DNA of 11,088 nucleotides from Nitrospirota bacterium (GTDB lineage Bacteria > Nitrospirota > Nitrospiria > Nitrospirales > Nitrospiraceae): NCBI GenBank assembly GCA_020028595.1, contig JAIBHQ010000010.1, positions 1-11,088 on the forward strand. The letters run 5' to 3'. The first letter of the stretch is position 1; each line of letters begins with the position of its first letter. Position numbers and translations under genes: made by a program. The notes beneath the pieces were generated by a model. It did no database searches. It saw nothing but the letters and a program-made list of their open reading frames with translations, and was not told the DNA's origin. Below are positions 1 through 5,918 of the stretch, piece by piece.

Positions 1-128
1 GTCCGGAGGTCTTCCCGCACTTCGACAAAATCGGCGTGCTTCGCGCAGCCGGACGCGGTCATGAGCAGCCCGCACGCAAGGCGCAGGACGAACGAACCGT
101 CCGGGTGTCTCGTGGAATGCTCGCGCAT
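1..128 (-). CDS. Lipoprotein, N-terminal fragment (cut by window edge)
   Basis: Only the first 42 codons lie in the window. The reading frame from the ATG at 128 encodes a basic N-terminus, a hydrophobic stretch (LRLACGLLMTASG) and a lipobox ending in Cys at residue 28 (TASGC). It continues as AKHADFVEVREDL, so the product is probably an envelope lipoprotein. A purine-rich ribosome-binding stretch (AAGGAAGAG) precedes the ATG. The start is 22 bases after the cpoB stop, so the gene is very likely the next member of the tol-pal operon. The residues after the Cys resemble the start of mature CpoB next door (CAQQSDLVKQEKEL), which suggests a second YbgF/CpoB-like coiled-coil lipoprotein. That is an inference from a few residues; the body of the protein is outside the window. 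Confidence 0.7.
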   Translation of the reverse strand, partial: MREHSTRHPDGSFVLRLACGLLMTASGCAKHADFVEVREDLR

Positions 129-150
129 GGCAGGATTCTCTTCCTTCTGG

Positions 151-1350
151 CTACTTGAGCTGAGCCAATTTTTCTTTTGCCTTCGTCGCTTCGGGACTTC
201 TCGGATAGGCTTCCACGACCTGCTTCAGCGCGGACGAAGCACGCGCGCGATCGTTCAGAGCCTCGTAGGCGAACCCTTTTTTGAGCAGCGCCGCCGGCAC
301 CTTGGCGTTGTCGGGATAGAAGCGGTGCACACGGTCGAACGCCGCAATCGCCTGTCCGTAGTCTTTGGCTCCATAGTAGCACTCTCCCAGCCAATATTGG
401 GCATTGCCGGCAAGCTTCGAGTCCGGATGGAGCTGGAGAAATTCCGAGAACCGCTTCCGCGCCCCGTCAAGATCGCCGTCCTTGAACGCTTGCAAAGACT
501 GTTCGTAACTCTTCTCTTCGCTGTCAGCCGACGCCCCCCCGGCGACAACAACCGCTGCAGTTGGTGCCGGGACTGCCGTCGCGTGCCCCGAACTCTTGGT
601 TGAGCCGGATTCCGCGGATCCGCCGGGACGCAGATCCCGCTTGCCGCTCTTGGACGACTTGCCCTCTTTGGCCGTTCCAGCCTGGGGCGCCTTGCCCAGC
701 GCCTTGGCCACCTCATCCAAACGGCGATCCTGCTCGGCTTCCCGCGTTTCGATCGCCTCGCCGACCGTCCGCAGCGCCTTCGCAACCGAGTTGACGCTCT
801 TGTTCACTTCCGCCAGGTGATCCGACGTCAGCTTGCCGTCCGCATCCACCTTGACGGATAGATCCGTCAGGGAACGGCTGAGCTGTTCGAGCGTCTTGTC
901 GTGGCTCCCCAGCTTGGCGTCCACGGTCTTGGCCAGGGCCCCGACCGTCTCGGCCAGCTTCGCCAATTCCTCCTGCACGCGGTCACGGTCCGTCTTCAGG
1001 AGATTGGCCTGGTCGTGCTGAATCTTCTCGATCACGTTCAGCCGTACCGCCGATTTATTCTCCACATCGTCCAGGCGGTGCTGGATGGTCTCGAACCGGT
1101 TGGAGCCCTTGTCCAGATTCCCTCGAAGAGCCGGCAGTTCCTCCTCGCGCAGCGTCGCCAGTTCCTGGTTGAATTTGGCCCTGGTCTCGCCGATCGACTG
1201 GTCCAGCTTGGCGATTTTCGCCGTCAATTCCTTCTCCTGCTTGACCAGATCCGATTGCTGCGCACAGCCGGCCGGCGACAGCATCAGCATGCAGCCGGCC
1301 AGCGCCAACCTGCACACGGATGCCCTGCTGTGCCTCGCGCCTCGTGCCAC
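151..1350 (-). CDS. cpoB: CpoB/YbgF-like Tol-Pal coordinator lipoprotein
   Basis: The protein is 399 aa from a GTG start. A signal peptide with lipobox SPAGC (Cys29) is followed by a long charged coiled coil (about 33-215), a Ser/Gly/Ala/Pro-rich linker (about 220-275) and a C-terminal TPR block (about 280-399). The TPR block has typical repeats such as NAQYWLGECYYGAKDYGQAI and is characteristic of the YbgF/CpoB family. In E. coli, CpoB is a soluble periplasmic protein of about 263 aa that links Tol to PBP1B during division. This homologue is longer, through its coiled coil, and appears lipid-anchored. It sits 15 bases after pal, the usual place for ybgF. The start is uncertain: a 7-bp repeat patch covers the first codons (1327-1361), and a second in-frame GTG at 1317, with AGCAGGG upstream, would still leave a good lipoprotein signal. 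Confidence 0.9.
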   Translation of the reverse strand: MARGARHSRASVCRLALAGCMLMLSPAGCAQQSDLVKQEKELTAKIAKLDQSIGETRAKFNQELATLREEELPALRGNLDKGSNRFETIQHRLDDVENKSAVRLNVIEKIQHDQANLLKTDRDRVQEELAKLAETVGALAKTVDAKLGSHDKTLEQLSRSLTDLSVKVDADGKLTSDHLAEVNKSVNSVAKALRTVGEAIETREAEQDRRLDEVAKALGKAPQAGTAKEGKSSKSGKRDLRPGGSAESGSTKSSGHATAVPAPTAAVVVAGGASADSEEKSYEQSLQAFKDGDLDGARKRFSEFLQLHPDSKLAGNAQYWLGECYYGAKDYGQAIAAFDRVHRFYPDNAKVPAALLKKGFAYEALNDRARASSALKQVVEAYPRSPEATKAKEKLAQLK

Positions 1351-1361
1351 TCGCCCCTCGC
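1327..1361 (-). repeat. Degenerate heptamer-periodic repeat at the pal-cpoB junction
   Basis: Read on the minus strand, 35 bases from 1361 down to 1327 divide into five consecutive 7-mers beginning GC. Examples are GCGAGGG, GCGAGTG and GCGCGAG, all variants of GCGMGNG. The patch begins just after the pal stop codon, contains the putative cpoB ribosome-binding sequence GAGGGG and GTG start, and encodes the first residues of CpoB (ARGARHS). The 7-bp period is seen directly. That the patch is a short tandemly repeated repetitive element like those of cyanobacteria is inference. Confidence 0.6.
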
Positions 1362-1365
1362 CTGG

Positions 1366-1953
1366 CTATTTAACGCGCAGTACCAGATGGCCGCGCCGAT
1401 TCTGCTGGTAGCAGTCCTCGTTGTGATCGCGGCAGAACGGCCGGTCTTTCCCGTAGGACGCCACAGCCAGCCGCTTGGCATCAATGCCCATATCCGTCAG
1501 ATAGCTGCGCACCGCCTTCGCCCGCCTCTCGCCCAGCACCAGATTGTAGGCTTGCGTACCCCGCTCGTCGCAGTGTCCCTCGATCGTCAGCGCTTTGCCG
1601 CCGTTGGCCTTCAGCCACTGCGCGTCCGCCCCGAGAGCTTGCTTGCCGCTGTCGATAATCGTCCAACTGTCATACCCGAAGAACACATCCTGCAGCCCCG
1701 TGCCGGCTGTCGCGGCCGCTTCCTGGCGCATTTCCTCCGTGCGCTGGCGGGCGGCTTCCGGCTCGGCCTTCGCGACCACAATATCGTCGGACACCCGCTC
1801 CTCGCCCGGCAAGGTCACCGGCGCCTTGACCACTGCCTGCTCCGTGGTTTTCGAGCCCGACGTCCCTTCGACCGATTTATTGCACCCCTGCACGGACACC
1901 AGCAGGCACCCGGCCATCATTACCGCGCCTATTGTCTGGCAGGCTCTGCTCAT
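1366..1953 (-). CDS. pal: Peptidoglycan-associated lipoprotein Pal
   Basis: The protein is 195 aa from the ATG at 1953. The signal peptide is short with lipobox VQGC (Cys24). A linker of about 55 residues leads to an OmpA-like domain (about 85-195). Its peptidoglycan-binding signature GHCDERGTQAYNLVLGERRA includes Asp129 and Arg144, the pair that contacts diaminopimelate in Pal/OmpA. Pal anchors the outer membrane to peptidoglycan and is the mobile partner of TolB. I chose 1953 because AGGAG lies 9 bases upstream and the signal peptide becomes textbook. An in-frame ATG at 1983 (adding MSTPTQERDA) also has GGAG 8 bases upstream, and overlaps the stop codon of the duplicated tolB tail as TAATG. 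The frame stays open to an ATG at 2118 through that duplication, but this would bury the signal peptide. Two cysteines near the C-terminus (CRDHNEDC) could form a disulfide. Confidence 0.95.
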   Translation of the reverse strand: MSRACQTIGAVMMAGCLLVSVQGCNKSVEGTSGSKTTEQAVVKAPVTLPGEERVSDDIVVAKAEPEAARQRTEEMRQEAAATAGTGLQDVFFGYDSWTIIDSGKQALGADAQWLKANGGKALTIEGHCDERGTQAYNLVLGERRAKAVRSYLTDMGIDAKRLAVASYGKDRPFCRDHNEDCYQQNRRGHLVLRVK

Positions 1954-1983
1954 CGCATCACGCTCCTGTGTTGGTGTGGACAT

Positions 1984-2111
1984 TACTTCTTCTCCGTTGG
2001 TTAAGAGTCGACTGTCTGGATTTCCGCTGACAACTAGCCCGGCATGCTGTCGTGCGATCCGCCGGACGTCAGCGGTTCCATCTTCTTGCCGTCGCTGTCG
2101 ATCATGTGGCG
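1984..2111 (-). pseudogene. Decayed tandem copy of the tolB 3' end
   Basis: This stretch between tolB and pal is a second copy of the last ~40 codons of tolB, offset by exactly 135 bases. Translated in the tolB frame it gives MIDSDGKKMEPLTSGGSHDS, against MINSDGKEMEPLTSSGSHNS in the intact gene. It then reaches AEIQTVD and PTEKK followed by TAA, as in tolB. Two in-frame stops (TAG replacing the Trp codon, TAA replacing a Gln codon) show it is not part of a functional TolB. By hand count there are about 19 mismatches in about 124 bases and no indels. The copy ends with the same TAATGTC junction as tolB, so the tolB stop/pal start overlap was duplicated too. It now serves as the leader of pal. 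Confidence 0.9.
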
Positions 2112-2117
2112 TAGACA

Positions 2118-3488
2118 TTATTTCTTCTCTGTGGGTTGAGCGTCGACCGTCTGGATTTCCGCTGAAGACCAGGCCGGCATGCTGTTGTGCGACCCGCTCG
2201 AGGTCAACGGCTCCATCTCCTTGCCGTCGCTGTTGATCATGTAGAGCTGCGTTTTGCCTCCAGACGTCGAACTAAACACGATATGCCGCCCATCCGGGGA
2301 CCAGGACGGCGAATCGTCGATGCTCTGCCCCGATGTCAATTGCGCGCGTTTTTGCCCGTCCGGACTGATCAGGCAGATCTTGTACTGCCGCTGCTCGCTC
2401 CGGCACACGTAGGCAACCCAGTTGCCGCGAGGCGACCAGGCCGGCGCCGCATTGTAGTCGCCGTCAAAGGTCAACCGCCGCACGTTCGAGCCATCGGCGC
2501 TCATTAAATATATCTGCGGCCCTCCTCCCCGGTCGGACGTGAAGGCGATTTCTTTCCCGGTCGGTGCCCAGGACGGCGAGAGATCGCCCGCCGAATGGAC
2601 CGTCAGACGCTGCAGCGCCTTGGTCTGCATCTCCATCGTATAGATTTCCGAGTTGCCGTCCTGGCTCGTTGCGAACGCCAGCTTCGTGCCGTCCGGAGAC
2701 ATCGCCGGCGTGATGTTCAGCCCCGCCAGCGACACCAGGGGCGAACGCTTTCCGGTGGACAGATCCACGATCTCGATATTCTGCCGCGTGCGGCTTTGGT
2801 ACGACGTGAAGACCAGAAATTTTCTGTCCGGCGACCACTGCGGCGTCAGATTCAGGAACCCGTCGGAAGTGAGTTGCCGTGGGGCGTGCCCGTCGTAGTC
2901 CATGATAAACAGCTCGCGGGCGCCTTTCTGTTCCGAAACATAGGCAATCCGCGTCCGCGCAATGCCCGGTTCGCCCGTATAGCGCGCGACCAGTTCGTCC
3001 GCCAGCCGGTGCGTGATCTGCCGCAGCAGCGCGGCGGACCCGACATAGCGCTTGCTGGCGCCGATCTCGTCGCTGCCGCCGTCGTAGACGAACCGGTCCA
3101 GGAGATAGTCCGGATCGCGCGTGCCGATCGTGCCCCAGACCAATACCTTGACGCCCGACCCGACCGCCTGTTTCAATTTCTGTTTTTCCGGTGCGTTGGG
3201 ACCGTTCAGCGCGATGCCCAGCTTGGAGGCATCGGCGACCGCAAACACCTGCGAGCGGCGCAGATCAACCGCAAGCACTGTGGCGGCTTCCTTGCCCGGG
3301 CGTGATGGGAGCGAGCCGTCCTGAAAGCCCAGAATCCCGATGGGTACTTTCTGGAAGTCGGGTCTGGCGGCCTCCAGATACACATCCGCCGCACCCGATT
3401 CCAGGATGCTTCCCAGCATGCCGGCGCCGGCGAGACCGAGCACTGCGCCCGCAATAATTTTCGACCGTCGAGTCATTCGTGGTGTCAT
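2118..3488 (-). CDS. tolB: Tol-Pal periplasmic propeller protein TolB
   Basis: The protein is 456 aa. A signal peptide (hydrophobic core about 11-28, likely cleavage near residue 34, GAA/DVYLEA) is followed by the TolB N-terminal alpha/beta domain (about 35-170). A beta-propeller built of repeated blades follows (about 175-445), shown by recurrent WSPDG-like turns (PQWSPD, PAMSPDG, PAWSPRG, PSWSPDG) and QLT/RLT strands. TolB is periplasmic, binds Pal, and is released from it by energised TolA. The ATG at 3488 overlaps the upstream stop as ATGA, with GAGGAGG inside the end of the upstream gene, so translation is coupled. It ends TAATG at 2118-2120. The last ~40 codons are tandemly duplicated downstream. 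Length is slightly above the usual ~430 aa. Confidence 0.97.
   Translation of the reverse strand: MTPRMTRRSKIIAGAVLGLAGAGMLGSILESGAADVYLEAARPDFQKVPIGILGFQDGSLPSRPGKEAATVLAVDLRRSQVFAVADASKLGIALNGPNAPEKQKLKQAVGSGVKVLVWGTIGTRDPDYLLDRFVYDGGSDEIGASKRYVGSAALLRQITHRLADELVARYTGEPGIARTRIAYVSEQKGARELFIMDYDGHAPRQLTSDGFLNLTPQWSPDRKFLVFTSYQSRTRQNIEIVDLSTGKRSPLVSLAGLNITPAMSPDGTKLAFATSQDGNSEIYTMEMQTKALQRLTVHSAGDLSPSWAPTGKEIAFTSDRGGGPQIYLMSADGSNVRRLTFDGDYNAAPAWSPRGNWVAYVCRSEQRQYKICLISPDGQKRAQLTSGQSIDDSPSWSPDGRHIVFSSTSGGKTQLYMINSDGKEMEPLTSSGSHNSMPAWSSAEIQTVDAQPTEKK
2119..2246 (-). repeat. Parental copy of the 135-bp tandem duplication (inside tolB)
   Basis: This is the in-gene unit that matches 1984-2111 at a constant offset of 135 bases. 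It encodes the last propeller strand and the C-terminal tail of TolB, ending in its authentic TAA. The homology fades just upstream of the ATGATC that encodes Met-Ile (about 2246-2250). Because 135 is a multiple of three, the duplication preserved the reading-frame relation between both copies and pal. Confidence 0.88.
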
Positions 3489-4363
3489 CCCGCCTCCTCA
3501 CCCACCGTAAAACTGAAATGCGTCTCCAGCATTTCCTCGGTCACATACGGAGGAAACGACGGGAGCGGTCCCGCCGACAACACGGCCCGCTTCCCGGCAT
3601 CATCGTAATACCCGTTTCCGGACTCCCGTTCAACCACCACATCGCTGATGCGGCCCGACCGGTGCAGCCGGAACTTGATGACGACCTGGTACGACCGGTT
3701 CTCCGCATCCACCGGCGGGGCCACCCACTGTTCGCTGATTTTTTTCTGCACGATGGCCAGGTACCGGCTTAATCCCGACTCATCGCCCGACACCTGGATC
3801 GCCGTGACCGGTTTCGCGATCGGTTTCGGCTTCGAGGCCACCGCCGCTTTCTGCTGCGGGCGCTGCACCTGCTCCAGTTGCTTGGCGAGTTCGGACAGCG
3901 ACGGCTGCTTCTCTTGTGGCTTGGCCTGCGCAACCGGCGGAACAGGAACCGGACGGTACTCTCCCAGCCGCGGAGCTTCCGGAGGCCGCTCGATGCCTCG
4001 CAGGGCGTCCCGCAGCCGGTTATCCGCGGCCTGCATCGTGACATTGTCCTTGATCGACGGCATCACCGGGACCTTCGCGGCAATCGGAGCGCTCGCCCTC
4101 GCCGGAGGCGCGGCCGGCTTGGGGGGCGGGGGCGCCTCTTCCACCGGCGGCGGGGGCACGGCTTCCGGCTGAACCTGGGACAGGCTGACCAGCGTCACCT
4201 GCGTGGCCTGCAGCCGCTCGACTTTCGGCGTAAACCGGAGGCCTGTCATCAGCGCGAGAAACAGGAGATGCACGGCCAGCGACACAGCCAGCATGCGCTT
4301 GACCGGCGCAAGCGAGGACGCCGCCTCATCTGAATCAAGCCATGCCGGATAGACCGCCGTCAT
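3485..4363 (-). CDS. tolA: TolA-like energy-transducing protein (TonB C-terminal fold)
   Basis: The protein is 292 aa. A cytoplasmic N-terminus leads to one membrane anchor (about 24-42), then a Pro/Ala/Lys-rich periplasmic spanner (about 65-190), and a C-terminal TonB/TolA domain (about 195-290; YLAIVQKKISEQW, then VVIKFRLHRSGRISDVVVE). The anchor contains S28-xxx-H32, matching the Ser/His motif by which TonB and TolA engage ExbB-D or TolQ-R. In this operon the protein should couple the TolQR motor to TolB-Pal. The spanner is proline-rich, more like TonB than the long helical domain of E. coli TolA (421 aa). It starts 12 bases after the tolR stop with no clear Shine-Dalgarno sequence, and its TGA overlaps the tolB ATG. 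The alternative name is a TonB-family protein; position between tolR and tolB favours TolA. Confidence 0.9.
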   Translation of the reverse strand: MTAVYPAWLDSDEAASSLAPVKRMLAVSLAVHLLFLALMTGLRFTPKVERLQATQVTLVSLSQVQPEAVPPPPVEEAPPPPKPAAPPARASAPIAAKVPVMPSIKDNVTMQAADNRLRDALRGIERPPEAPRLGEYRPVPVPPVAQAKPQEKQPSLSELAKQLEQVQRPQQKAAVASKPKPIAKPVTAIQVSGDESGLSRYLAIVQKKISEQWVAPPVDAENRSYQVVIKFRLHRSGRISDVVVERESGNGYYDDAGKRAVLSAGPLPSFPPYVTEEMLETHFSFTVGEEAG

Positions 4364-4375
4364 ACGTCGATTCGA

Positions 4376-4807
4376 TTACTCAATACGCTCTTCTTGAGTT
4401 CGCGTGCCGGGAGCGGGATCCGTCACCATGCCCAGCTTTTCAATTCCGGCCCGCTTGATCTCATCCATCACCCGCACCACCGTGCCATACGGCACCGCGC
4501 GGTCGGCCCGCAGATAAATGGAGACGTCCGCATTGTGCTGCTTGGCTTGCTTCAACTTGAACTCGAGTTGCTCCAGGCTCAACTGATCCTTGTCCAGATA
4601 CACCTTCTGATCCCGTTCGATGGTCAGGACCAGTCGCTCCTCCGGTTTGATCGTATTACTTTGAGACGTCGGGAGGTTGATATCCATCCCTCGATAGAGC
4701 ATCGGAGCCGTGACCATGAAAATGATCAACAGGACGAGCACGACATCCACCAGGGGAATAATGTTGATTTCGGCGAGGAACCGGCGGCGCCGGGTATCGA
4801 ACATCAT
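4376..4807 (-). CDS. tolR: TolR/ExbD-family proton-channel subunit
   Basis: The protein is 143 aa. A short basic cytoplasmic N-terminus (MMFDTRRRRF) and one transmembrane helix (about 17-36) precede a periplasmic ExbD/TolR domain. The helix carries the essential Asp21 in IPLVDVVLVLLIIF, equivalent to Asp23 of E. coli TolR. With TolQ it forms the stator that uses the proton-motive force to drive TolA. The ATG at 4807 overlaps the tolQ TGA (ATGA), so translation is coupled. A second ATG directly follows, so the start could be one codon later. The C-terminal tail is acidic and poorly structured. Confidence 0.95.
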   Translation of the reverse strand: MMFDTRRRRFLAEINIIPLVDVVLVLLIIFMVTAPMLYRGMDINLPTSQSNTIKPEERLVLTIERDQKVYLDKDQLSLEQLEFKLKQAKQHNADVSIYLRADRAVPYGTVVRVMDEIKRAGIEKLGMVTDPAPGTRTQEERIE

Positions 4808-5505
4808 GTGCGGGACCCCGCGTGTTTCGCGCGGCCCGGCAGCGCGTTCATGAACTCGATGCTGAACGATTCGGCGCGAAAGACCGACTTGCGAATCCGC
4901 GTCAGAAAATAATTGTAGGCGATCACGGCGGGAATGGCCGTCAGCAGGCCGGCCGCCGTGGCGACCAGCGCCTCCGCCACGCCGGGGGCCACGGCGGCGA
5001 TGCTGGCGGTGCCCATTTTCCCGATCTCCCGGAAGGCGTCGATGATGCCGAGCACCGTCCCCAGCAATCCGATAAACGGCGTGATGTTTCCCGTGGTCGC
5101 CAAAAACGGCAGGTACGCTTCCTGCCTCGAAATCTGGCCTTGCATGACGTGTCCGACAACACGATCGAGATACTGCCGATCCGGCGCCGGCGGCTCCTCC
5201 GATTCTCCCCGGCGTCCGGCTGCCTCGCCGTCGCGATCAGGCGCCAGGCGGTCCATAATGCCGAGGAAGACGATCGCGCTCGGACTGGCCGTCAGACGGC
5301 GGGCCTGGCGCCGCAGTTCGTCCCGGTCCTTGCTTTTCGCATAGGCGCCCAGAAACTGCTGCTCTTCACGGTCCGCTACGCTGGAGGCTCTCCATTTCGC
5401 GATGATGATGGCCCACGAGACGACGGAGAAAACGAACAGGGCAAACAAGACAAGCTTGGACACCAACCCAAGCGACGCAACCGCTCCCATGGCACTGGAT
5501 GGCAT
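4804..5505 (-). CDS. tolQ: TolQ/ExbB-family proton-channel subunit
   Basis: The protein is 233 aa with three predicted membrane helices (about 13-36, 134-158 and 170-200) and a cytoplasmic loop of about 95 residues. The conserved core ITPFIGLLGTVLGIIDAF (T150) and EALVATAAGLLTAIPAVIAYNYF (T183) matches the channel-lining threonines of TolQ (T145 and T178 in E. coli). It forms the pentameric part of the TolQR motor. I use the ATG at 5505: AGGGGG ends 5 bases upstream, whereas the GTG at 5508 lies only 2 bases from it. The loop has a charged, low-complexity stretch (DRDGEAAGRRGESEEPPAP). It is first in the tol operon, downstream of two tRNA genes and a hairpin. No clear promoter of its own is seen. 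Confidence 0.95.
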   Translation of the reverse strand: MPSSAMGAVASLGLVSKLVLFALFVFSVVSWAIIIAKWRASSVADREEQQFLGAYAKSKDRDELRRQARRLTASPSAIVFLGIMDRLAPDRDGEAAGRRGESEEPPAPDRQYLDRVVGHVMQGQISRQEAYLPFLATTGNITPFIGLLGTVLGIIDAFREIGKMGTASIAAVAPGVAEALVATAAGLLTAIPAVIAYNYFLTRIRKSVFRAESFSIEFMNALPGRAKHAGSRT

Positions 5506-5524
5506 CACAGCCCCCTACATACAA

Positions 5525-5548
5525 TCGCGCCGCCTGACGGCGGCGCGA
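5525..5548 (-). promoter_or_regulatory. Perfect 10-bp hairpin upstream of tolQ
   Basis: Arms TCGCGCCGCC and GGCGGCGCGA are exact reverse complements around a 4-base loop. The hairpin lies 20 bases before the tolQ start and 30 bases after the tRNA-Asp CCA. No T-run follows on either strand, so it is not a canonical intrinsic terminator. It may cap the 5' end of tol mRNA after tRNA processing, or attenuate read-through. The structure is seen directly; the role is inference. Confidence 0.65.
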
Positions 5549-5566
5549 CAACACAGATCACGTCTT
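5549..5566 (+). repeat. Short direct repeat matching the xerD 3' patch
   Basis: CAACACA (5549-5555) followed by GATCACGTCTT (5556-5566) recurs at 5884-5890 and 5910-5920. In the second location the two parts are separated by about 19 extra bases made of 7-bp-like units. The two sites flank the tRNA-Val/tRNA-Asp module and its promoter. Sequence identity is seen directly; any origin by slippage or recombination is inference. Confidence 0.5.
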
Positions 5567-5577
5567 TAACCAAAAAA

Positions 5578-5655
5578 TGGCGGGGCCGACGGGATTTGAA
5601 CCCGCGACCTCCAGATTGACAATCTGGCGTCCTAACCAGGCTGAACGACGGCCCC
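5578..5655 (-). tRNA. tRNA-Asp (GTC)
   Basis: The minus strand folds as a cloverleaf. The acceptor stem is GGGGCCG/CGGCCCC with discriminator G. The anticodon stem CCAGA/TCTGG holds loop TTGTCAA, giving anticodon GTC, and the T arm is GCGGG-TTCAAAT-CCCGT. The 3' CCA is encoded (5578-5580) and is followed at once by six T residues (5572-5577). The T-run beside the GC-rich acceptor stem could allow partial transcription termination before tol. It lies 28 bases after tRNA-Val and probably shares its promoter. Confidence 0.97.
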
Positions 5656-5683
5656 GCTGAGATCGAGTTGTGAAGGTCAATGT

Positions 5684-5759
5684 TGGTAGGCGGAACAGGG
5701 ATCGAACCTGTGACCTCTGCCTTGTAAGGGCAGCGCTCTACCAATTGAGCTATCCGCCC
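5684..5759 (-). tRNA. tRNA-Val (TAC)
   Basis: The cloverleaf on the minus strand has acceptor GGGCGGA/TCCGCCT (one G-U pair) and discriminator A. The D arm is AGCTCAATTGGTAGAGC. Anticodon stem CTGCC/GGCAG holds loop CTTACAA, giving anticodon TAC (reads GUA/GUG). The T arm contains GGTTCGATCC, and the 3' CCA is encoded at 5684-5686. It is the first gene after a strong promoter and precedes tRNA-Asp. Confidence 0.97.
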
Positions 5760-5788
5760 GAATGTTCAAAATTGCCGAGCACTTGCGG

Positions 5789-5817
5789 ATGGTATCAAGG
5801 CCCCTGAGGGAAGTCAA
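5789..5817 (-). promoter_or_regulatory. Sigma70-type promoter of the tRNA-Val/tRNA-Asp (tol) unit
   Basis: On the minus strand TTGACT (5817-5812) is separated by exactly 17 bases from TACCAT (5794-5789). Transcription should start near 5782, some 20-25 bases before tRNA-Val, a typical distance. No other convincing promoter lies between here and tolQ, so it may also supply the tol operon by read-through. Confidence 0.75.
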
Positions 5818-5829
5818 CCGACGGAAGCC

Positions 5830-5918
5830 ACGTGATCCGTAATGAGTGATGCGTGATGAGTAAAAACGGCTGGACCTCTCGCTCAACACATCACGGATCA
5901 CGTTTCACTGATCACGTC
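5830..5918. repeat. Heptamer-periodic repeat patch and inverted repeat at the xerD 3' end
   Basis: Two blocks show a 7-bp period. From 5831, units such as CGTGATC, AGTGATG and CGTGATG run to about 5860. From 5891, units such as ATCACGG and ATCACGT run to about 5917. The blocks are in opposite orientation: ACGTGATCCGT (5830-5840) is the exact reverse complement of ACGGATCACGT (5893-5903). The match extends imperfectly to arms of about 24 bases around a loop of about 26. The right block overlaps the xerD stop codon (5905-5907) and encodes its last residues. No gene lies in 5818-5904. Confidence 0.65.

Noticed and set aside
901..2004. Plus-strand open frame of 367 codons opposite cpoB and pal
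   Set aside because: It is antisense to two well-recognised genes, has a composition typical of a high-GC shadow frame (rich in R, H, Q, L), and shows no family motif.
2595..3305. Plus-strand open frame of 236 codons opposite tolB
   Set aside because: It is a shadow of the TolB propeller-coding strand and lacks motifs or a ribosome-binding site.
5525..5548. Intrinsic transcription terminator call for the hairpin before tolQ
   Set aside because: No T-run follows the stem on either strand. I keep it only as a structured regulatory element.
5505..5901. Open frames across the tRNA genes and their promoter
   Set aside because: They consist of tRNA sequence and promoter read as protein; the cloverleaf genes explain the region.
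5830..5918. CRISPR array
   Set aside because: The repeat units are 7 bp and degenerate with no spacers; there are no cas genes nearby.
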